This document shows, piece by piece, positions 53,729 through 64,000 of a DNA stretch of 64,000 nucleotides. Location of the stretch: the NCBI GenBank assembly GCA_900312665.1, contig ONZQ02000022.1, positions 186,001 through 250,000 of the forward strand. Direction: 5' to 3'. Under the pieces are notes generated by a model that worked only from the letters and a program-made list of their open reading frames with translations, ran no database searches and was not told where the DNA came from. This DNA is from Cephalotrichum gorgonifer (lineage: Eukaryota > Ascomycota > Sordariomycetes > Microascales > Microascaceae). Position numbers and translations under genes: made by a program. The first letter of the stretch is position 1; each line of letters starts with the position of its first letter.

Positions 53729-56700
53729 TCAGTTCGAGTCCCAGTCCGAGCCCGAGTATGAGTCGGAATCGTCCGCAGTGCCCTTTTCTTCTTCCTCCCT
53801 CTTCGTCTTCCTCCGTCTCTGCTTCTCTTCATACTTGAAATCGTCGGATTTCCCATCATCGCCCGGGAACACGGCGGATATCTCCCAACCCTGTTGGGAA
53901 ACGTCTATAGATACAGCTGGGTACAACTTTCCCCAGATGCGTCATATACCCGTCCTTATTTGACAGTATTAGCGACCCGCCCTTTTCAGCAGGACATTTT
54001 AACAGTGATGTGCGAAGTACTTACCGACAACCTCCCCGTTTTTCGTACAGAATGCATCATTCCTTCTGAAATCCACGCCCCACCCAATAACATCGCCCTC
54101 TGTGTATGGTACACCGTGGCGAATGCCCCCTCTCCTTAGTTGTCCCCTTTTCGTAATAATGTGTCCGTCACTGGAGCGGTAACCCCACGAGTTGGGCTCC
54201 TTACCGATTGTATTGCCCAGTTGGGCTGTGTCCTGGCAGAATCCAACAATGATGCACCTGGGAGTTGCTGTAAGCACTGTCCTTTATCTATGGGTTCATG
54301 GTGTGCATGCTGATGGAGCTTACCCCATGCTACCAGCCTTGACTATCTTGACCTCAAAGTAGTAGATATTATCCACAAAGAGGGGAAACATTGGGAAATC
54401 TGTTCTAGCGATTCCATGAGTACTCGAATGCCGGTGAATGGACTTGGCTCCGCCTATTTAGTCCAAACTGTAAGCATCATGCTATTTTCATTTTCTTGTG
54501 CCAACTTACCAACAGTGCGGAGAGTCGTTCCGTTAGACTCCAACTCCAGACCAGGGTGTTTGTCTTCCGGGTGCCAGCTAATCGGCAACTTCAGCTGGGG
54601 CGCGTCTGAGGTAGCGCCCGCCTCTCGCAGGATACTTTCCATGTCGGGGAACCTGTATAGACCTGCGCTGTACAGCGGAGTCCACCCATCAGCCCCTGCA
54701 TAGTCAGCATTTGCATCCTTTATCTTGAGGAGTTTCTTCAGTCCCTCCCCATTGTTTTACGCAATTGCTCCGTGGAGAGCAATATTAATATGGTTGACAG
54801 TACCACTGCCGTATTTCTCCAAGGCCTCAATCAATATATCCAGCCTCTGTGCCCAGTCCCTACCCGCAGCCCAGAACAAGGGCCCACGACCCCGACAATC
54901 GACAATGGCCGGGTCTGCGCCACTCTTCAGGAGCCTCTCCACGACATCGGGATGTCTCGACTGAGATGCCGCAATTGCCAGTGCTGTCTTGCCCTGATAA
55001 TTCTGGGCGTTGAGGATTTTAGTTCCTACGAACCCCGATTGAAGAAGCCCGTCGACGGAGGCCTCCGTGTAGAATGCGTTGGCGATGATGAGAGGCATTT
55101 GAGCCATATATTCCACCCTGCTCATGTCGCGGAGTTTATCAAAAGGAGTATTGCACAGTAGGTAACTGACCGTCGGACTGTCGAACCCACTAAACATTGC
55201 ATATGTCAAGGTAGACCGGCCGCGATCATCCATAGAGAGCAGATCAGCCCCTTCATTCGCCAGGAGCTCTAAGACATCGAGTCGACGGACGGCAGCTGCA
55301 TGGATCGGCAATTTACCCTCAAATCCAGCTTTTGAAATGTCAGCTCCGTGTGCCAGCATGGCGCTGATGGTGCCAAAACTGACACCAGACATAATAGCTG
55401 TGTTCAAGGCGGTATCGAGGCCGCCGCTGTCAAGGTTCGCATTCGCTCCACGCTTCAGGCGTAACTTGATAATGTCTTCCTTTTTTTGGGCTGCCGCACT
55501 CCACAGAGCAGTTGGTTGTCCTTTCGTCTTGAAGTTAATGGCGGCCCCTTTGTCAAGGAGCAGGATGACTTTTTGACCGGCATCTTCTTTGCTCTCCACG
55601 GCGTAGCTCAACGGGGTCCTGTGACACCGGTCCTGCAGCGAATTGACGTGCGCGCCCTTATTCAGGAGCCACTCGACCGCGCGGATGTTTCCCCGAGAAC
55701 AGGCCGCATGGAGAGCAGCAAGACCATCTACGATCGCTTCGTTTACGTCAAGGTCCCAACTGACGACCATTTCTGCCATTTCCTCTCTGAACTCCCTTGT
55801 AGTCAAACACTAGTGGAGGACGGAGGCGTAGATATCTCTGGCTTTTTCGGCGTACCTGTCCTTCATCTTCTTAGCGATACATTTTGCTTCGTAACGTTTG
55901 TCATACTCCACCGCGACGCGGAGGGCCGTGATTCCACGGGAGTCCTGGGCAAGGAGCTCTGCTCCATTCTTGACAAGAAGTCGGAAGATTTCAGAAGTGT
56001 TCGAAAGTCTAATTGCCGTGAACAGCGGCGAGATCTCAACTGCACGCGCCCCATTTGGATTGGCGCCAGCCCCTAACAGGAATTTGACACCTTCAACGTC
56101 GTTCCACCAGCTGGCCATACCCAGCGGCGTCCTACCTCCGTTGTTAAGAGCATTTAGGTCGACGCCGTGTTTCACCATCAACGCCATGATATCTGGACGA
56201 TCAAATGCGACATGAAGAATATTCGAACCTTCTGCATCCTGTGTCTTGACGTCTGGCTTCGGTGTGGAGTTCAAAAGCTCTTCAACTACGCCAGTACACC
56301 CAAGATATGCAGCCCAAAACAAAGGAGTCTGTCCATCCTTGTTCTTTCCGTCAATTGTCGCACCAGCGTTGAGAAGAAGCTTGACCGCTTCTGCACTCCT
56401 TGCATAGTGCAGGACAGTATCACCGGTCGGGCTATTCTGAACCTTGATGTCGAAAAGTCGCTTCTGGAGAAGAACCTCAACGCCTTCCAAAAATTCGTAC
56501 TCGATTACCCTGTCCAAGAGTGTGGCGCCGGCGTTATCTTTGCCGTTGCATTCCCAACCCCTTTTCAAGCAGAAGCCGTAGGATGGCCTTGCTTTTTGGC
56601 ACACAAGCAGCGAGAAGTGGCGACCCACCTCGAACGCTTTTCCACGTCCTGCGGTGTTTTCGAGGAGTCGAATAAACTCCTCGACATCTTCGACTTTTCC

Positions 56701-58170
56701 CCTCTTCACCACAAGGTCAAAAGCCGTCAACCCTGTTTCATCTTCTATCCAGATGTCGTCCATCAATGCGCACAATCTTTTCACCACTGCAAAGTGCCCG
56801 TGATTTGCAGCAAGGTGCAATGCCGTCCTCTGACATTTATTTTCGGCCCTCTTGTACTTAGTCCCGTTCAGAGCAAAGAACTGGTCTTCCGGGCGCCCCG
56901 CATCCTCCCTTGTAGCAAGTTCGTCTTTGCTTGAGCTTGCGACCCCCTGGTGCTGCTTGTGTTGCCTTGAATAGTAAACATCAAATTCGGGAGGCCCAGG
57001 TGCCCCTCTCGTGCTGCAATATGGAAATGAGATAGGCCAAGATTATTCGTGGCTTAGATGAGGCTGGAAGCGCCAAGGGTGTTCTGAAGAAGTCTCTGGG
57101 CTTCGCTGCTATCGCCGCATGCGACTGCCATGTGCAGGTGTGTGTTTCCATCTTGTCTTGGTTAGATCATCGTTCAGAAGCGGTATCGGGGTCGTCAAAG
57201 CTCAACTCACTATTTATGGCCGCAATGATCTGCCCCCGAGCCTGTTCCGCAACGGGTTCCCCCTTTACAAATTTCCAGAGCTCCGCATGCGTACACTCGA
57301 ACTCGAAGGTTATTTCATCCGGGCTGCGATGCATGGGATCCTCGAAATCTCGGTCACGCTTGAGCATCAAGTTAGCACAACGGCTTTGTCTCTGGCAAGA
57401 GAATGACTTACACTTGACTGTTTGCTTGGCTCATGGAAGGTGATGACACTAAATCTAGAATAAGAGATTGTTCTGAAAGTTTGGCGAACGTCCTTCAGTT
57501 CTTCGGCCAAGCGGTGCGAGAGATCCCGTCCGTGGGCTGGGAGCGAACCGGAGAGCGAAAGGAGACGTTTTTCGAGATATTCCCCTTCGTGGCGGTATCC
57601 AAGGTGCTCCTAGAAATATCTAGTAGTAAGATGTTAGCGTCAGTGGATATAATGTCACACCGCAAGATAGACCTTACAACGGCTGAAGTATGCGTGGCTA
57701 TTTTCCGGTACCGTGGCTCATTCGTCACCGATATGAGAGCCTACAAAGGTTAGTTCAGGTCATCTGGGCGAATTCGGATGCTCTTACTCGCTTCACAACA
57801 AAGGTGCCAAATCCATGGGCGACGAAGATGATTGGGCATATCTAGGGTGTGTTAGTACCCTAGTCTGTAGTAGATACACTCGTGTCCTGCTAAATTATCC
57901 GGCTTGCCTCTGAAGGGCCACGAGATTCCAAGATCTGCTCCAGTAGCACATTTGACCTTTCGCTCAAAGGTTTCTCGCCCTCTGGAGGCGTGTCAAGAAA
58001 GCCAAACTCAGTAATGAGGGAGTTCGGAAAATGTTGAGTGAAGTAGGCGCCGGGATGTCCGTCCTCATCTACTCGTGGAGAGGAAAATGATGAAACAAGA
58101 ACTAGGCTAGTGAAGATACCATCAGCTATGGAGGTGAAGGTATCCAATATCGGGCAATTTTGGATCAACC
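53729..58170 (-). pseudogene. Decayed esterase-ankyrin-SPRY gene
   Basis: Read 5' to 3' on the minus strand: an esterase-like start (SERSNVLLEQILESR near 57925; PIIFVAHGFGTFVVKR near 57820; RYRKIATHTSAV near 57690), then ankyrin repeats over 57110-54700 (for example TALHLAANHGHFAVVKRL, AALHAACSRGNIRAVEWLL), then a SPRY domain (FVDNIYYFEVKIVKAGSMG, GFCQDTAQLGNTIGKEPNSW, GDVIGWGVDF). Breaks: TAA near 57060, a frame change near 56990, TAG at 55812-55810, TAA at 54759-54757, and a frame change near 53940. Introns with good GT-AG ends still show (for example 56 nt within 54530-54460). The architecture is like NLR-related surveillance proteins without NACHT. I judge it a pseudogene; assembly errors could account for a part. 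Confidence 0.65.
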
Positions 58171-59025
58171 TACTGGACAGGGCCTTCCATGGATGAGTAT
58201 TCGAGGTAGTACACAGAAATTGGGAACGAAAAGTGATACAAAATCGTAGGGACTATTCTTTCATGCGAGGGACGGAGTGAAACAGCTTTATATCCGATTC
58301 CCGGTCGTAGATATACGGAAAATGATATACGCGGTTAGAGACAGAACAAAGGCGACTGCAAGACTCGGGTGAGGGAATGGCTGTGGAATACATTCCTTAG
58401 ACGCGGCCGCGCCTTTCAGAGCATCTCTTACAAGTATTACACCTGACGTAGGCACGGCCCGGCTTCTTTGTCCGGAAGCAGACGCGTGATGCAACACCAC
58501 ACGGGCGGCTCGATATCTCAGGGCACGCGGGACGAAGGTGATGCCAAGGTCCTTGATATGTCTATCTGTACAGAGGAGTAACGTGACTGGCCGTCAATGG
58601 CGTCCTAAGATTTCCCATGCTAGGAACTGTATTGAAATAGCATGTGCTGGGAAAAATACCAAATATAGACGAGCTCCACCTTAGTGAGAATGTGGGAAAG
58701 TCATTCGGGGCTTTTGCCAGTACGTCGGGAGCCAGGGCCCGTTGAACGGTATCACTTGAGGTATGAACGTGTAGTACCTGAGAGGTAACTACCATAATCT
58801 AGAATTAGCGAGAATTGATCCATTGCGTCACAAGCGCTTTTCAGTTAACTAGGTAATGGTGTTTATCATACTAATTACTTCTCAGAGAAGCAATGGTTTG
58901 AGGTAAGGACTATTCTCCAAGTACTATTGATAGAGGCTTTATGTTCAACAGGGTGGAATAGATCGTTAATACTGAAAGACTAAAGGGCAATAAAACTGAT
59001 AGGCTGTAGCTGTGCTAAGCGAATC
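58171..59025. other. Intergenic, possible eroded 5' end of the ankyrin-SPRY relic
   Basis: No intact gene. The missing N-terminus of the esterase part may lie here. Confidence 0.4.
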
Positions 59026-60117
59026 TCACATCTTCTCAAGAAGACGCTCCAAAGCGTCAGAGGTATACTTCAATGCAAGACTCAGGTGTGTTTCGCCTTG
59101 GACAACCCGGAAATCCGGACGAGAGCCGAGACTCGCGGCGATCGCCTCACCCATCTGTATGGGTACGTTGGTGTCGTGCCTACTGTACCACAGCTGAATG
59201 GGTATAGACGAGCGGATGTCCTCTAGACGGAACCCCCAATCGCTCGTCAAGACCCGCCCGTCCTCCATGAACCCATCCGCCCCCTGCCTGTAATGCTCCC
59301 GATAGGAGTCGAGCATCACCGTGAGAAGTTCAGGGTTGCTGAGGATGCGATTATCCGTGGGATTGCCACGGAACCAACCGCGCGACGACTCCCCCGATAG
59401 CTTCTTGGTCGCGGCGTCGACAATCTTCTCGTTCGGTATGCGCCGCAGCACTTTAACCACTTCGTTCTGGAACCAACGCATGAGACGCGGGAAGTACATC
59501 AAGCCGTTGAACATCAACCAGTTGCTCCAGCTCATGCCCTTGGTGCCCATCTCAATCGGGCCCATGCCGCAAACGACGGAGACGCTCTTGAGGTTCTCTT
59601 CTGGCAATGAATAGGCACATGCAAGTGCGTAGGGCCCGCCTCCCGAAAGACCGATGATGCCGTAAGATTTGATGTCCAGATGCTCCGCAAGGTCGCGAAT
59701 ATCGTCCGCGTGATCCAGCAGCTTGCGACCGGGCTGCGGGGAGCTGATTCCGATGCCGGGCCTTTCCACGGCGACGATCCTGGCTCCCAGCTTCTTCGCA
59801 GGCTCGTCGAAGAAACGGCCGGAAACCCGAGAGCCGGGGAATCCGTGCAAATAGAATATGGTCGGGCCACTCTGGGCGCCAAAACATGCGAAACCGATTT
59901 TTCGCCCATCGGGCGAGACGAAATGCTGGGAGGTTGGGTCCTCGTCTGAGCCGAGTGCATCGTCAGGTGTATCGCGCTCCTCTGATGATTTCGCCGGGAG
60001 TAGGGGGGAAGAGACTCCAAAGCGGGAGGTGAAGTCAAAGAGGGCTAAGCCTAGATGGAAACCCTGCTGCCGGGCAGCGTTGAGCCCTACGGTAAGAATT
60101 TGTGCTATTTGTTCCAT
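59026..60117 (-). CDS. Alpha/beta hydrolase
   Basis: A single exon of 363 residues. TIFYLHGFPGSRVSG gives the oxyanion region, GIIGLSGGGPYALACA the nucleophile elbow with Ser (near 180), WYSRHDTNVP the late acidic residue and GETHLSLALKY the catalytic His. A cap domain of about 90 residues (LMYFPRLMRWFQNEVVK) lies between. The first 80 residues are not conserved and contain no clear signal peptide. The substrate is unknown. The start is fixed by MEQIAQILTVG, since in-frame stops precede it. Confidence 0.88.
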   Translation of the reverse strand: MEQIAQILTVGLNAARQQGFHLGLALFDFTSRFGVSSPLLPAKSSEERDTPDDALGSDEDPTSQHFVSPDGRKIGFACFGAQSGPTIFYLHGFPGSRVSGRFFDEPAKKLGARIVAVERPGIGISSPQPGRKLLDHADDIRDLAEHLDIKSYGIIGLSGGGPYALACAYSLPEENLKSVSVVCGMGPIEMGTKGMSWSNWLMFNGLMYFPRLMRWFQNEVVKVLRRIPNEKIVDAATKKLSGESSRGWFRGNPTDNRILSNPELLTVMLDSYREHYRQGADGFMEDGRVLTSDWGFRLEDIRSSIPIQLWYSRHDTNVPIQMGEAIAASLGSRPDFRVVQGETHLSLALKYTSDALERLLEKM

Positions 60118-62335
60118 GATTTGAGATGTTGGAAGTAAACGGAGGTATTAGAATGTCCTCTGCGAATGGATCCTGTGTGAATGGAGGTATGCAGCATCGG
60201 GCGGTCTGTTCAACTACGGATAAATAGACACGGGTCGCTTGGGGCTGGGGGGAGGAGAGGTGTGTCCCTGGGGTGTGTGATTATATGTATGGAGGTAAAA
60301 AGTAACAGGGCGGGCTGTCTTCCCATTGGCCACCAAACCGAGTGAAACACTTTGTCGTGTTGTGATTGGGCTTGGAAGAGAACGCCGAAAGAATTGGCAG
60401 TTGCCTAATCCTTAATATGCATGCTGACAAGGGCCTCATTCGCGGAACTTCCGCAAACACTTATGTTTTCCCAATTGATATCCCGTTTACTGTTGCCCAT
60501 AGACAGAGATAGCCACAACGCGTGAGATGCGGAAACTTCTTCTACTGCCCTCAACAGGTTATACAGGGTTGTTCCCTTGGGGCGTGAGCAGCAGGCGAGT
60601 GTCGAGTCTCGATTATTGCTGGCAGATTGGCAGGAGCACGAAATCTTATTAACCGGGCTGTTTGGCTAAAGGGTCAGGAATAGCAGGGGATTGAATATTA
60701 TAAGGCGAGAATGTGCAGATTGAGAATCGAAAAGCATCATTAAAATCGAACCCGTGTTATTCACTACGACGGCGTTTTCAGAGATCCAACCTAGGGGTTG
60801 GTCTCAGCTGCGAGATGAAACTGAGCGCAAGGGTCTTATTATCGCCTGGTGGTACGAATATTGAGGGGAAGAGGTCCAATGCGTGTCCATTTCAGTCCCA
60901 AGCGCCGTGGGATAGGGGGTGATTCCCTTTAGATTCGACGAAAGGACATTGTTATATGTCGACGACCGGTTGGCGTGCTGAAGTCGTATTAGTGCCATCT
61001 CTCCCAAAAGTCCAATCGCCCTTGACTGCGTTGAAACCTCCGACCACAAGTTTCCACTCCATTGTTTCAGCCAGGATCAAAACATTTTAAAGATGACACA
61101 TCTGAGGGGAACCCACCTCTAAATCTAAATTTAAACCTCGTTCCGAAAGGTGGGTCGCCTGGACCGGTGATGGGTGCCCCCGCCCCAGCGAACACTCCTC
61201 GGGATGGTCAGAGAAGCCGGACGGGCTCACCGTGGTAGGTCACTCCTAAGGTCGAAAACATCGAAGATGTTGGCGAGGCCCAGGTTTCTAGGTGTCCTGG
61301 GAGGCTCAGAGCCCGCCAGTCCCAGATCACTTCTCTAAGTGAGCGAAGTGTCCGCGATGAACGACAGCGTTGATCTAAGTGTAGTTATCGAGCGACGAAA
61401 AGTTTGAACTATCCAAAAGCCGGATTCATCCAGGGAGGCGAAGTTTACCAAACACTGATGGCGGAGTCACCAGTCAACGGATCGGAGAGCCACCCGACCA
61501 CTGCAACAACCTCGGGACATTTCCTTACCTGCGACTAAATGCCGAAGATAGAGACACTAAGCATTTGACAGATCTGCAAGATTCAGGCTTAAATGCGACG
61601 AGTTATAACCACTGACGATATCTACACATCCCCTGACGGGAAGGGCCGACGTTTGGGGCTGAGTCGTCTAAATTTAGAAGTGAAACATCAGGAGAAATAC
61701 TCGCCCCCAACAACCGCTCGGAGATTTTGCAGATCTAACCCTAAATCGACCTCAAGAATGGGGGCGATCTACGATGGCCCACCTTCTAGAATCACTCGCG
61801 TATCTCTGGCTCCTAGTCCCGGCATCCCCTATGTGTCTCAACGGCAACAGCTGGGTGGCATTCGTCCTACCTCCGTGAGGATTTGATACCTACCGCGATC
61901 TGGAGTAACGATGATCTACGGGATCTGGCCCCATCTGTAACTCCCCGACGCCCAGGAGTAGAGGTGCAAAGGGATATACCCGGGCCCCACCTCCCATGGT
62001 CGCGTGCTCACCTGCCCTTCTTGGCTTTCTTTTTAGGAGCGGATTTCCTCAGCTCTTCTATTCCTCTTAGGTCTTGCCAGGTCGTTTTTCTTTCTCGCTT
62101 GTGTTTATTATTGTGCTTCAGTCGATCCGGTATCGTCTTCCATCCCCAGTTGTGCTGGCACAACGCGTCGCCCTTCTCCCCCCCTTTCCCCCTCTTCCTT
62201 TTTACCCCCCCCTTCTTACCTCAGGAGCCACCCCCCCTCTCAGGAGCCAAAGCCCCCCTTCTCGGAAGCCAAGGCTGTAATCGGAAAATTCGGTCGGAGA
62301 ACATAGTGTCTGGCAAGTCCCCCGAGGATCCCACC
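60118..62335. other. Intergenic, divergent promoters of hydrolase and phosphate permease
   Basis: 2.2 kb with several small open frames upstream of the permease ATG that could act as uORFs. A pyrimidine tract at 62165-62245 adjoins the start codon. No PHO4/NUC-1-type CACGTG site was noticed by eye. Confidence 0.4.
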
Positions 62336-64000
62336 ATGCCTCTTCACCAATTCGACTACCTATTTGTTATTGGAACCATCTTCGTCGTTCTCAATGCCTG
62401 GAACATCGGTAAGTTTGGGATCGTCGCCTCCGTCCTATCTCGTCCTCCCAGAACAACTTTCAGACATACCCTAACCCGTAACGTCGCATTCCAGGAGCGA
62501 ACGATGTCGCCAACGCGTGGGCCTCGGCCGTGGCCTCCCTCTCGATAAGCTACATCGGCGCCATGTCCGTCGCCAGCGTCATGGAGTTCTCCGGAGCCGT
62601 GTTCGCAGGCGCAGGCGTGACAGACACGATTCGCAACGGCATCATCGACACAGCGCAGTTCGCCGACAACCCCCCGCTGTTGATGCTGGGTATGGTGTGT
62701 GCTGTCACGGCCTCGGCGCTATGCCTCACCATCGCGACCAAAGTGGGCATGCCCGTCTCCTCCACGCATACCCTCATCGGCGGGCTGATGGGGTTCGGCA
62801 TTGCTGCTCTGGGCACCGGTGCCGTCAAGTGGGTTGCAGATGAGCCTGGCGTCGCGGCGATAAGCAGTGGAGTTGTGCAGGTATGTTCTTCATAGCAGTC
62901 CATGTTGTGCCATGCTCTCGTGACTTGCATGGGTGCTGACCGAGATGCTATGTGCAAGGTATTCATAACGTGGGTCATTGCGCCTTGTCTCGCCGGCGTC
63001 TTCGCGGCGCTGATCTTCACCATCACCAAGTTCACCGTTCTTCTCCGCCAGAGGCCCGAGATGAAGGGCCTTGTGCTCTTCCCTGTCTACTTCTCGGCAA
63101 CAGGTTCTCTCATCGCCCTTCTCCTCCTCTCAAAGGGCGGCACCATCAAGGTCGCCGACGAGCAGGTTCCCGCCGTCGTCATCGGCATCGGTCTTGGCAC
63201 AGGTGGCTTAGTCGCGTTGACTCTGGTGCCTTGGCTGTACCGCACCGCTATCCTGGATGATTGGCAGCTCAAGTGGTACGATATGTGGAAGGGGCCTTTC
63301 CTCCTTCGCCGTGGGCCGGTGCCTCCGAACCCAAGCGAATCGTCTGTTCCCGCCGAAAGGCCGCGTCCACTCAGTCTCAACCTCCACTCCCGCCAAAACT
63401 CCAGCGACATAGAGAGCAACGTAGTTAAGGACGAGGTCACGCCGGTTGTGACCGAGGTGGTCCCCCACAAGTCATTGATAGGACCGAAGCCCGATGGCCC
63501 ATGGCATAGCAAAGAGCTTTTGTGGTGGGCCGTCAAATTCGCCGTGCTCCATGGCGTTGACAAGGACGTCGTAAACTTGCAGAACGAAGGCGACGGTTCC
63601 CTGAGCAAGAATATCAACGAAATGCATGCCCGGTCGGTGCAATACGATGCCAAAGCGGAACACTTGTTCAAGTTCCTTCAAGTTTTGACCTCGGCTACGG
63701 CTTCATTTGCCCACGGAGCTAACGACGTATCGAAGTAAGTTGCGCTGCTTACATTGCGTGCATGTACCGTCTCTTTTGTTTACTCATGATGCTGATTGGG
63801 ACGAACGTCAATAGCGCGATTGGGCCCTACACAACAATCTTCGAGATTTGGAGGGACGGCAAACTGTCTACTAGTAGCGAAATCCCAACATGGATTCTGT
63901 AAGTCGCCGCCGACTTACCAACATAGACATGCAGTGAAAGGCTAACGGAATACTGGCAGCGTCGGTGCTGGCTTCGGTATAGTGGTCGGTCTTTGGACAT
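62336..64000 (+). CDS. PHO89: Na+/phosphate symporter (PHO89/pho-4), 5' part
   Basis: Exons 62336-62408, 62495-62880, 62959-63734, 63815-63898 and 63960-onward (runs off the window), with introns of 86, 78, 80 and 61 nt, all in frame. It is a plasma-membrane high-affinity sodium-dependent phosphate importer of the PiT family. The first PiT signature GANDVANAWASAVAS spans intron 1; SASSTHTLIGG-like PVSSTHTLIGG follows; the second signature FAHGANDVSNAIGPYTTIF spans intron 3. A long cytoplasmic loop rich in Ser/Pro (about 63300-63480) lies in the middle. The start MPLHQFDYLFVIGTIF is preceded by CCACC, a good context. The right side (the last helices) is cut off. Confidence 0.93.

Noticed and set aside
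61883..62548. Frame of 221 codons overlapping the start of the phosphate permease
   Set aside because: Runs through the permease intron and a C/T-rich leader; the permease frame has conserved PiT motifs.
1..64000. CRISPR arrays, bacterial operons, ribosome binding sites or a bacterial contig
   Set aside because: No spaced identical repeats are present; spliced genes and intron-bearing tRNAs show a eukaryotic nuclear genome.

Overview
The window is nuclear DNA of a filamentous ascomycete (Pezizomycotina, most likely Sordariomycetes). The signs are short GT-AG introns of about 48-126 nt, intron-bearing tRNAs, and gene families typical of moulds: SAT4/PTH11-like receptors, a full-size ABCG transporter, a SesB-NACHT-ankyrin NLR, a DUF7136-type secreted protein, DHA1 polyamine-type MFS and an alpha/beta hydrolase. 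All gene models are read by eye from splice signals and reading frame.

Layout. 1-7.8 kb holds no gene that I can support and is rich in polypyrimidine tracts. 7.8-12.7 kb (minus) is one large gene for a proline/glutamine-rich protein with a C-terminal array of cysteine modules; its frame is interrupted by exactly three TAG codons and is otherwise intact. 14.3-18.5 kb is an ABCG transporter. 21.7-23.5 kb is allantoinase (one frameshift, one unusual insertion) with a tight GATA-factor site cluster upstream. 25.5-31.3 kb is a compact housekeeping block: COQ1 (divergent from a VMA12-like V-ATPase assembly factor), a small Tc1-type helix-turn-helix protein, and an ECO1-like zinc-finger protein without an acetyltransferase domain. 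tRNA-Leu(AAG) and an MFS transporter follow.

From about 34 to 59 kb the character changes to an accessory region with lower apparent GC, a sequencing gap, relic genes (kinase-like, HeLo-like domain, epoxide-hydrolase-like, esterase-ankyrin-SPRY) and a few intact genes: a secreted zincin with a 6-nt microexon, a CYTH-like protein, the NLR, a GPI-type secreted protein, a SAT4 receptor and tRNA-Arg(ACG). At the right end are an alpha/beta hydrolase and the 5' part of a PHO89/pho-4 Na+/phosphate symporter that runs off the window.

The most interesting signal is the 7.8-12.7 kb gene. Each internal TAG lies in the loop of an inverted repeat visible in the sequence, flanking coding sequence continues in the same frame without splice sites, and Trp (TGG) fits the protein at the sites. 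This is the signature expected of a gene whose full-length product needs A-to-I mRNA editing (UAG to UGG), known in Sordariomycetes sexual development. The true pseudogenes in the same window instead carry mixtures of TAA, TGA, TAG and frameshifts.
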